Source of the DNA: Luteococcus sp043424415
GTDB lineage: Bacteria; Actinomycetota; Actinomycetes; Propionibacteriales; Propionibacteriaceae
Length of the DNA: 31,168 nucleotides
NCBI RefSeq assembly: GCF_043424415.1
Contig: NZ_JBHWOO010000096.1
Span: 1 to 31,168, forward strand
Reading direction: 5' to 3'
Both the position numbers and the translations under genes were made by a program. Below the pieces are notes generated by a model. The model did no database searches and was not told the origin of the DNA. It was given only the letters and a program-made list of their open reading frames with translations. Below, in pieces: positions 15,041 through 21,225 of the stretch (positions within the stretch are counted from its first letter, which is position 1; each line of letters opens with the position of its first letter).

Positions 15041-15682
15041 ATGAAGATCACCCAGCTTGGACACTCCGCCCTGCTCGTCGAGACCTCCGAGCAGCGCGTG
15101 CTCATCGACCCGGGAGCCTTCAGCGATGCGTGGCACGGGCTCACCGACCTGGACGCGATCCTGGTCACCCACCAGCATCCCGACCACGCCGATCCCGAGA
15201 ACCTGCCCGCCTTGGTCAAGGCCAATCCGGCTGCGAAGGTGCTGGTCGAGCCCGGCGTGATCGAGGCCGTCGACCTGGCAGGCCGCGGCGAGGGCCTCTC
15301 TGCCGACAGCTCCGTCTCGCTGGGAGGCCTGAAGGTCTCCGCCGTGGGTGGGCGCCACGCCGTCATCCACCGCGACATCCCGATGATCGGCAATGTCGGC
15401 CTGGTGCTCGAGGCCGAGGGGGAGCCGACGCTCTTCCACCCCGGTGACTCACTCGAGGTCGCCCCCGCCGGCATCGACCTGCTCGCCATCCCCGCCTTCG
15501 GGCCGTGGGCGGCGATGAAGGAGACCGTCGACTTCGTGCGCGACGTCGACGCGCCCCAGGGCTTCCTGATTCACGACGGTCTGCTCAACGAGCGCGGCTG
15601 GAAGCTGCTGCACACCCAGGTCGGCAACCTCGGCCCCACCGAGATCGCCGACCACCGCGACCAGCAGCCCTTCCAGGCCTGA
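15041..15682 (+). CDS. MBL-fold metal-dependent hydrolase (UlaG/YtkL-like)
   Basis: 213 residues, metallo-beta-lactamase fold. The metal site is HQHPDHAD (about residues 44-51), a His in VGGRHAVIH, an Asp in FHPGDS, and a late His in LIHDGLL. It opens with MKITQLGHSALLVE, typical of the broad L-ascorbate-6-phosphate lactonase-like group whose real substrates are mostly unknown. The start ATG has only a weak upstream GGGG; a -10-like CAGACT 6 nt upstream may make it leaderless. The stop codon lies inside one arm of a 13-bp inverted repeat shared with the convergent kinase gene. Confidence 0.85.
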   Translation: MKITQLGHSALLVETSEQRVLIDPGAFSDAWHGLTDLDAILVTHQHPDHADPENLPALVKANPAAKVLVEPGVIEAVDLAGRGEGLSADSSVSLGGLKVSAVGGRHAVIHRDIPMIGNVGLVLEAEGEPTLFHPGDSLEVAPAGIDLLAIPAFGPWAAMKETVDFVRDVDAPQGFLIHDGLLNERGWKLLHTQVGNLGPTEIADHRDQQPFQA

Positions 15683-15877
15683 GGCCGCCTCGGCGCCCGG
15701 CTTCGCACCCCTCGGGTGGACGAGGGGTGCGAAGCGGCAGTCCGGTGAAGCGGCGTCAAAGGCGAGGATGCGCGAGGCTGCCCGACGAAGGGGGGCCTGC
15801 GCATCCGAGAGCAGCCACGAGCCGGAGCTGACGCGAAGCCCCCCGGGCCCAGAGTAGGGCGGGGCGAGGCGGCCTCA
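15680..15877. repeat. 198-bp intergenic element bounded by a perfect 13-bp inverted repeat
   Basis: TGAGGCCGCCTCG (15680-15692) and its exact reverse complement (15865-15877) bound the whole gap between two convergent genes, and each end supplies the TGA stop of the gene it touches. Further pairings nest inside: GCCCGG/CCGGGC, CTTCGC/GCGAAG, a perfect 14-bp hairpin at 15700-15735, and GGATGCGC/GCGCATCC. It could be a miniature inverted-repeat insertion, a REP-like element or an elaborate two-way terminator. Only one copy is in the window, so mobility cannot be judged. Confidence 0.6.
15700..15735. terminator. Perfect 14-bp terminator hairpin after the MBL gene
   Basis: GCTTCGCACCCCTC (15700-15713) and GAGGGGTGCGAAGC (15722-15735) are perfectly complementary across an 8-nt loop, 17 bp downstream of the MBL hydrolase stop. 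It can act on both strands because the kinase gene converges here. Confidence 0.8.
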
Positions 15878-18028
15878 GATCACCCAGAGCGTGACCGTCG
15901 AGCCCTGCTTGGCCTGCTGGCCCTGGGTGGGGGAGGCCGCCTTCACCTTGTCCTCACGCAACCACTCTGGGGTGGCGTGGACCACCTTCACCTTGAAGCC
16001 CGTGCTGGTCAGGGCATCGGAGGCCTTCTTCTCCGTCAGGCCGGCGACCGTGGGCACAGCGACCATCACCGGCCCGGTCGAGACCGTCAGGGTGATGGTG
16101 CCGCCCTTCCTGCCGGTGCCGCCATTGGGGTTCTGGCTGATCACCTTGCCCTTGTCGACCTCGTCGGAGTGCTGCTCCACGGTCTTCACCAGGAAACCGG
16201 CGCCCTCCAGCTCCTTGCGGGCCCGCTCGGCCGACTTGCCGGTGAAGTCCTCGATGCTGATGGGGCGGGGACCCTTGCTGACCACGAGGTCGATCTCGGT
16301 ACCGCGCTTGAGCTCAGTGCCCTTGGACTGGCTGACCGTGGCGATGATGCCCTGCGGCACCTCCTCGTTGTAGTCCTCGGTGACCTTGCCGACCGCCAGG
16401 TTGTTCTTCTCGATCGCATCACGGGCCTTGGACTCGTCCATGCCCACCACCGACGGCATCAGGTAGCGCTCGGGGCCCTTGGAGACCCAGGCCTGCACGG
16501 TGCCGTCCTTCAGCACCCGGTCGCCCGCGCGCGGCTCGGTGCGGATGACGGTGCCCTTCGGCACGGTCTCGGAGAACTCCTGGGTGGTGTCCAGCTGCAG
16601 CCCCTGCTGCTGGGCCAGGGCGACGGCCTGGGCTTGCGGGCGGCTCGCCAGGTCCGGGGTGGCCTCATAGCGTCCGCTGTTCCACCACCACCCTCCGGCC
16701 ACGGCCGCCACCAGCAGCAGCGCGAGCAGCGCCAGCACCAGGGCGCGACGGCGACGATGGGTACGCCGACGGGCCCCCGCGGGAGAGGCGCCGGCTGGGC
16801 GTCCATCCGGGGTGGTGCCGGAAGCAGCCGCGGCGGGAACCCACGGCGTCGACTGCTCCCACGAACCACTGTCCTCCACGGCAAAGGCGGCCCCCGTGCG
16901 GGCGGCCTCGGCCCTGGCGTCCAGGGGCATCGACGCGTCGATGCGGGTCGGGGGATCATCCCGGCGGGGGGCCGGGGGTGTGGACGGCTGGGCGGTGTCT
17001 CGTACGGCCGGCTGCACCTGCGTCGCCGCGAGGTGGACCGTCGTGGGCGGGCCGTCCGGCACTGCCGGGCTGGCCGGCGGTGGTGCCTGGTCGATCGAGG
17101 CCCGCATCTGGCGGGTCAGGTCGGGGTCGTCGAGGATGCCGTGACCCAGGGCCTTGCGAGCCGTGCGCACCAGGCGCAGCAGTTCGCGACCGTCCGCAGG
17201 ACGCTCCTCGGGGCGACGGCGTGTGCAGGCCACCACCAGCGCGTCCAGGTAGGGCGGGATGATGCGGCGCGAATCCATCGAGCGGGGATCATTGCCCGCC
17301 AGCAGCGTGGATGGGGCGGGGATGTCGTTGTGGACATGGCTGTAGGCCACCTGGATCGGCGTCTCACCGGCGTGCGGCTTCTTGCCCGTGAGCATCTCGA
17401 AAAGCACCACGCCCGCGGAGTAGACGTCACTGCGCACGTCGGCGCGCCCGGTGGTGACCAGTTCGGGCGGGAGATAGCTGACGGTGCCGATCAGCAGACC
17501 CTGCGTGGCCGTCGCGGTCTGGCTGGTGACCGCACGGGCCAGGCCGAAGTCGGCGACCTTGATCTGCCCGCGGTCGCTGATCAGCACGTTCTCGGGCTTC
17601 ACATCACGGTGCACCAGGCCGGCCTCGTGGGCGCTGGCCAGGGCGCTGGCCATCGACTCCACCACCTGCAGCGCACGCAGCGGCGGCAGCGGGGCCTCGC
17701 GCGTGATCGCATGGCGCAGCGTGCAGCCCTGGACGAATTCCATGACGATGTAGGGCCGGTCGATGTCGACGCCCTGGTCGAAGACGCTCACCACGTGTGG
17801 ATTGCTCAAGGTGGCGGCGCTGCGCGCCTCACGGTCGAACTTGCGCGCGAACTCCGCATCGTCGCCCAGCCCGTCGTGCATCACCTTGACGGCGACGACC
17901 CGCGTCAGGCGGCGGTCCTGCGCACGGTAGACCGTGGCCATGCCGCCACGAGCCAGCTTCGCAAGGATCTCGTAGCGACCATCCAGCACACGGCCGACCA
18001 TGGGGTCGCCCAAGCTCGTTGCGGTCAC
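15875..18028 (-). CDS. PASTA-domain Ser/Thr protein kinase, PknL/PknB-like
   Basis: Transmembrane receptor kinase that probably senses peptidoglycan fragments or lipid II and phosphorylates division and wall proteins. Kinase domain is at about residues 12-280, with the Gly-rich loop LARGGMATVYRA, the ATP-binding Lys in VAVKVM, the catalytic loop HRDVKPENV, the DFGLA metal site and SYLPPE. A Pro/Ala/Thr-rich juxtamembrane stretch, an Arg-rich stop and one membrane helix (ALVLALLALLLVAAVAGGW, about 435-455) precede four extracellular PASTA repeats to the end. 717 residues. GTG 18028 is chosen over GTG 18043 because GGAG lies 5 nt upstream. Position near aroG and the prenyl synthase matches pknL of mycobacteria and corynebacteria. 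Confidence 0.93.
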   Translation of the reverse strand: MTATSLGDPMVGRVLDGRYEILAKLARGGMATVYRAQDRRLTRVVAVKVMHDGLGDDAEFARKFDREARSAATLSNPHVVSVFDQGVDIDRPYIVMEFVQGCTLRHAITREAPLPPLRALQVVESMASALASAHEAGLVHRDVKPENVLISDRGQIKVADFGLARAVTSQTATATQGLLIGTVSYLPPELVTTGRADVRSDVYSAGVVLFEMLTGKKPHAGETPIQVAYSHVHNDIPAPSTLLAGNDPRSMDSRRIIPPYLDALVVACTRRRPEERPADGRELLRLVRTARKALGHGILDDPDLTRQMRASIDQAPPPASPAVPDGPPTTVHLAATQVQPAVRDTAQPSTPPAPRRDDPPTRIDASMPLDARAEAARTGAAFAVEDSGSWEQSTPWVPAAAASGTTPDGRPAGASPAGARRRTHRRRRALVLALLALLLVAAVAGGWWWNSGRYEATPDLASRPQAQAVALAQQQGLQLDTTQEFSETVPKGTVIRTEPRAGDRVLKDGTVQAWVSKGPERYLMPSVVGMDESKARDAIEKNNLAVGKVTEDYNEEVPQGIIATVSQSKGTELKRGTEIDLVVSKGPRPISIEDFTGKSAERARKELEGAGFLVKTVEQHSDEVDKGKVISQNPNGGTGRKGGTITLTVSTGPVMVAVPTVAGLTEKKASDALTSTGFKVKVVHATPEWLREDKVKAASPTQGQQAKQGSTVTLWVI

Positions 18029-18094
18029 ACCTGCTCCAAACACGGTCGGGGAAGAGAAGGCCGTGTCAGCCCTTCGAGGAAGTCCTCACCCAGC

Positions 18095-18100
18095 AGTGTA
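18095..18100 (-). promoter_or_regulatory. -10 box (TACACT) of the PASTA kinase gene
   Basis: Minus-strand TACACT fits the TANNNT consensus and would give a leader of about 60 nt before GTG 18028. No strong -35 was seen. Confidence 0.4.
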
Positions 18101-18188
18101 TGTGCACACCCGTGGAGGTGGTGGACAGCCACGCTGCGCCGAGCCCCGCCATCGGGAGGGGGATGGGCTTCGCTGGTGGGTGAAAGCG

Positions 18189-18217
18189 GTGACGGTGATG
18201 CACCCGAGCCCTAGTGT
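18189..18217 (+). promoter_or_regulatory. Promoter GTGACG-17-TAGTGT, leaderless ThiE-like gene
   Basis: GTGACG (18189-18194) and TAGTGT (18212-18217) are spaced 17 bp apart. A 6-nt spacer separates the -10 from GTG 18224, so the mRNA is expected to be leaderless. Confidence 0.6.
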
Positions 18218-18223
18218 TGAACC

Positions 18224-18970
18224 GTGACTGCACTGATGGGACTGACCAGCCGCCTCAAGGTGGCAAAGCTGCACCTGATCACCGACGTGCGCCGGGAGCA
18301 GGGCGACTTTCGCGAGTTCGTCGTCGAAGCCCTGCACGGCGGGGTCGACCTGCTGCAGGTGCGTGATGCCCGCGCCAGTGAGGAGGAGCTCGCCGAGGCC
18401 CTGGCCATCGCCCAGAGCGCGGCGCTGCAGCTCAATGCCACCGTCGTGGCGGGAACCTCACTGTCCGTGGCCGAACGTTTCCGGGCCGACGTGGTGCACG
18501 TGGGTGCGGCCGGGTCGAGCGTTGACAGTGCGCGCCGTGTGCTGCCCCAGCACTCCCTGGTGGGGCGCTCGGTGCACGACTCCGCGGCACTGCGGAAGAC
18601 CCGCGCCGACTACCTGATGGTCGGACCCGTCTTCGGCGAGAGTTTCGAGGGGGTGCGCTTCCCGGGTCTCGACTTGGTGCGCGACGCCGCCGCCACCCAC
18701 CGGGTGGACGACCCGCGTGGCACCCCGTGGTTCGCGGTGGGCGGCATCGATGCCGGCACCATCGAGCGCGTGGTGGAGGCCGGTGCCCTGCGCGTGGCCG
18801 TCAGCTCCGCCATCACCCGCGCCGCCGATCCCCAGTCCAGCGCTGCTGCCCTGAAGAAGGTGCTGCTCGAAGCCTGGGGCCGCACGCCGGGCATGGAGGA
18901 GTATGCCCTCAAGGCCTTCGGTGGTGGGCAGGGCCTGTCCTTCGCACCCCGCCGCGTCGCCGGCTCCTGA
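18224..18970 (+). CDS. ThiE/TenI-like protein with degenerate active site
   Basis: 248 residues with a TIM-barrel pattern of thiamine-phosphate synthase or TenI: KLHLITDVR, GGVDLLQVRDA, ADVVHVG, ADYLMVGPVF, FAVGGID and a terminal VAVSSAI. Compared with Bacillus ThiE (from memory), several ligand residues are replaced. The QFREK block reads QVRDA, so the pyrophosphate Lys is lost. The VND block reads VAG, losing the Mg-binding pair. The PTETKKD loop reads FGESFEG. Genuine thiamine-phosphate synthase activity is therefore doubtful; it may be a TenI-like, altered-specificity or regulatory barrel. Leaderless GTG start. It stands alone between promoter and terminator, where mycobacteria carry Rv2175c. 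Confidence 0.75.
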   Translation: MTALMGLTSRLKVAKLHLITDVRREQGDFREFVVEALHGGVDLLQVRDARASEEELAEALAIAQSAALQLNATVVAGTSLSVAERFRADVVHVGAAGSSVDSARRVLPQHSLVGRSVHDSAALRKTRADYLMVGPVFGESFEGVRFPGLDLVRDAAATHRVDDPRGTPWFAVGGIDAGTIERVVEAGALRVAVSSAITRAADPQSSAAALKKVLLEAWGRTPGMEEYALKAFGGGQGLSFAPRRVAGS

Positions 18971-18976
18971 GACGCA

Positions 18977-19032
18977 CACTCCTCACCACCCGGGCGGGAG
19001 CGAGCCGCCGGGCCCGGTGGTGGTGAGGGGTG
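18977..19032. terminator. Bidirectional terminator hairpin
   Basis: Arms 18977-18990 and 19019-19032 pair over 14 bp with one possible G-U, and the enclosed 28 nt contain further GC pairing. It lies between two convergent genes, 7 bp after the ThiE-like stop and 15 bp from the prenyl synthase stop. Confidence 0.75.
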
Positions 19033-19047
19033 CAGTGGTCGCGCTGG

Positions 19048-20154
19048 TCAGTGGTCGCGCCGCACGCAGGCCTCGGCGAGCGCCGTGAGCGCCACCCGGC
19101 CCCCCTCGGTGACTTCGGCGCGTTCCAGCGCCGCCATCGCCTGCTCGTGGGCGGCATCGATGGTCGCCTCGACGGTTTCCTTGGCGCCAGAGGCGGTGAT
19201 GATCTCGCGGCCCCGCTGCACCTGGTCAGCGCCCAGGGTGGCGTCGCCCAGCATCGCGTCCAGCTCGGCGGCCTGCCCGGCCGGCGCGTTGGCCAGTGCG
19301 TGGGCCACCAGGACGGTGCGCTTGCCCTCGCGCAGGTCATCGCCAGCGGGCTTTCCGGTGAGCTCCTCGTCGCCGAAGATGCCCAGCAGGTCGTCGCGGA
19401 ACTGGAAGGCGCGCCCGATCGGCGAGGCGAAGGCCGCCAAATGCCCCTGCAACTGCTCGTCGGCGCCACCCAGAGCGGCCCCGAACTGCAGGGGACGCTG
19501 CACGGTGTACCGATTGGTCTTGTACTCCACCACCCGATTGGCCGTGGTCAGGGCCTCCGCCAGGGTGGCGGTGGCCGGGGCGGACTGGGCAATGACATCG
19601 AGGAACTGACCGCAGGTCACCTCCGTGCGCATTGCCTCCACCCACGGGCGCGCCCGGTCCAGACGGACCGGGTCCAGGCCGCTGCGGGCCAGCATCTGCT
19701 CGCTCCACACCAACAGCAGGTCGCCCAGCAGGATCGCCCCAGCCCGTCCGAAGGCCTCCGGCAGTCCACGGCCGGTGCGCTCCCGGTGCAGCTGCTCGAA
19801 CTGCAGGTGGGCGGCCGGGACCCCGCGCCGGGTGTCGGAGGAGTCCATCACGTCGTCGTGCATCAGGGCGCTGACGTGCAGCACGTCGAGGCTGGCGGCC
19901 GCCGTCACCAGCGGCTCCGGGTCCTCGGGGGCACCACCCGCCGCCACCCGCCCCCAGTAACAGAAGGCCGGACGAATCCGCTTGCCACCTCCGGTGAAGA
20001 CGCGCGCCAGCTCCAGCGGCAGGTCGAGCTCGACACCGATGCTCGCCAGTTCGGGCTCGCGCTCGTCGAGGAAGCCACTGATCCGGGCCTGGACGGCCGC
20101 GCGGAAGCCGGCGCCGGCGGGATCGGTGGGGTGGAAGTGCTCAACGATGGCCAT
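19048..20154 (-). CDS. Short-chain polyprenyl diphosphate synthase (GGPP/FPP synthase-like)
   Basis: Condenses isopentenyl diphosphate with allylic diphosphates to make a C15-C25 prenyl diphosphate for quinone, carotenoid or lipid-carrier synthesis. 368 residues, all-alpha. The first aspartate-rich motif is ALMHDDVMDSSDTRRG (DDxxD) and the second is FQFRDDLLGIFGDE, as in actinobacterial IdsA-type enzymes. KRIRPAFCYW is the IPP-binding region. Product length cannot be read reliably. ATG 20154 follows a minus-strand TAGGCT by 6 nt, so the mRNA is leaderless. It is divergent from metF with a 104-bp shared promoter region; location matches idsA2 of mycobacteria. Confidence 0.92.
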   Translation of the reverse strand: MAIVEHFHPTDPAGAGFRAAVQARISGFLDEREPELASIGVELDLPLELARVFTGGGKRIRPAFCYWGRVAAGGAPEDPEPLVTAAASLDVLHVSALMHDDVMDSSDTRRGVPAAHLQFEQLHRERTGRGLPEAFGRAGAILLGDLLLVWSEQMLARSGLDPVRLDRARPWVEAMRTEVTCGQFLDVIAQSAPATATLAEALTTANRVVEYKTNRYTVQRPLQFGAALGGADEQLQGHLAAFASPIGRAFQFRDDLLGIFGDEELTGKPAGDDLREGKRTVLVAHALANAPAGQAAELDAMLGDATLGADQVQRGREIITASGAKETVEATIDAAHEQAMAALERAEVTEGGRVALTALAEACVRRDH

Positions 20155-20160
20155 GCCCCG

Positions 20161-20189
20161 AGCCTACTGGCCCCCGCGACGAAGTCCAC
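20161..20189 (-). promoter_or_regulatory. Leaderless promoter GTGGAC-17-TAGGCT of the prenyl synthase gene
   Basis: On the minus strand GTGGAC (20189-20184) and TAGGCT (20166-20161) are separated by 17 bp. A 6-nt spacer leads to ATG 20154. Confidence 0.6.
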
Positions 20190-20198
20190 GGCTGCGAT

Positions 20199-20226
20199 CC
20201 TGTCCACGGCAGTGGCGGTGGACAGG
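20199..20226. promoter_or_regulatory. Candidate operator between prenyl synthase and metF
   Basis: CCTGTCCAC and GTGGACAGG form a perfect 9-bp inverted repeat with a 10-nt spacer, midway between two divergent leaderless promoters. The right arm reaches the -35 zone of metF. The core GTGGAC also occurs at 20184-20189. Binding by a dimeric regulator is inferred. Confidence 0.45.
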
Positions 20227-20245
20227 AGGCAGCCGGTGGAAGCCC

Positions 20246-20251
20246 TAGTCT
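20246..20251 (+). promoter_or_regulatory. -10 box (TAGTCT) giving leaderless metF mRNA
   Basis: TAGTCT, 7-nt spacer, ATG 20259. No Shine-Dalgarno site is properly placed. Confidence 0.6.
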
Positions 20252-20258
20252 GGAGCCC

Positions 20259-21149
20259 ATGTCCGCACGCTCCACCATTGCAGAACTGTTGAGCACGCAG
20301 GAGAGGCCCCTGGTCGGCTTCGAGTTCCTGCCCCCGCGCAGTGACGACGGCTGGGAGCGCGTGCACACCGCCGTCGAGCGGCTGGAGCCGCTGGCGCCCG
20401 ACTTCGTCTCGGTCACCTATGGCGCCTCCGGCACCAACCGCGACCGCACCGTCGAGACCACCCGGCGCCTGGCCGAGACCAGCACGATCCCGGTGATGGG
20501 CCACCTCACCTGCGCCTCGCAGAGCCGCTCCCACCTGGAGGGCGTGATCGACGACTATGCCAGTGCCGGTGTGGACCACGTGCTCGCGATTCGCGGCGAC
20601 ATGCCCGGCGGGCCCACCGTGCCGTGGCAGAGGCATCCCGAGGGCCTGGCCAATGCCACCGAGCTGGTGAGGCTGGTCAAGCAGCGGGGCGAGTTCTGCG
20701 TCGGGGTGGCCGCCTTCCCCGATGTTCACCCGGAGAAGTCCGACGCCGACCTGGACGCGCGGATCCTGGTGGACAAGGCCGAGGCGGGAGCCGAGTTCGC
20801 CATCACCCAGCTCTTCTTCAACCCCGACGCCTACTTCGACCTGGTGCAGCGCGTGCGCAGCCTCGGCTGCCAGATCCCCATCATCGCGGGAATCCAGCCG
20901 ATCAGCACGATCAAGCAGGTGGAGCGTTTCGAGGAGCTCAGCGGCGCGCCCGTGCCGCGACAGGTGAAGATGCGCCTGGCCGAGGTCGCCGACGATCCTG
21001 CCCGGGTGCGCCAGGTGGGCTCGCGGATCGCCACCGAGATCGCGGTCACGCTGCTGCGCGGCGGGGCCCCGGGCCTGCAGTTCTTCACCCAGAACCGCTC
21101 GCTGGCCACCCGCGAGATCTACGCGATGCTGCTGGAGCGCCGCTGGTGA
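20259..21149 (+). CDS. metF: Methylenetetrahydrofolate reductase family protein
   Basis: Expected to reduce 5,10-methylene-THF to 5-methyl-THF for methionine synthesis, using a flavin in a TIM barrel. 296 residues, the usual size. Signatures are GFEFLPPRSDDG, DFVSVTYGASG, HLTCASQSRS, HVLAIRGDMPGG, ITQLFFNPDAYFDLV and IIAGIQPI. The catalytic Glu of the first strand is present in FEFLPPR. From memory the neighbouring mycobacterial gene Rv2172c is an MTHFR-like protein in the same context. The start is set by the leaderless promoter. Transcribed alone, ending at a strong hairpin. Confidence 0.92.
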   Translation: MSARSTIAELLSTQERPLVGFEFLPPRSDDGWERVHTAVERLEPLAPDFVSVTYGASGTNRDRTVETTRRLAETSTIPVMGHLTCASQSRSHLEGVIDDYASAGVDHVLAIRGDMPGGPTVPWQRHPEGLANATELVRLVKQRGEFCVGVAAFPDVHPEKSDADLDARILVDKAEAGAEFAITQLFFNPDAYFDLVQRVRSLGCQIPIIAGIQPISTIKQVERFEELSGAPVPRQVKMRLAEVADDPARVRQVGSRIATEIAVTLLRGGAPGLQFFTQNRSLATREIYAMLLERRW

Positions 21150-21161
21150 GGCCCTCACCAG

Positions 21162-21209
21162 TCCTGGTCAGAGATGTGTGTCAGCGGTGCCACACAAGTC
21201 TGACCAGGA
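21162..21209. terminator. Bidirectional terminator after metF / helD
   Basis: TCCTGGTCAGA (21162-21172) and TCTGACCAGGA (21199-21209) pair perfectly over 11 bp, and an inner GTGTG/CACAC pair extends the structure. It lies in the 76-bp gap between convergent genes. Confidence 0.75.
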
Positions 21210-21225
21210 TGGTCAGCCACTCGTC

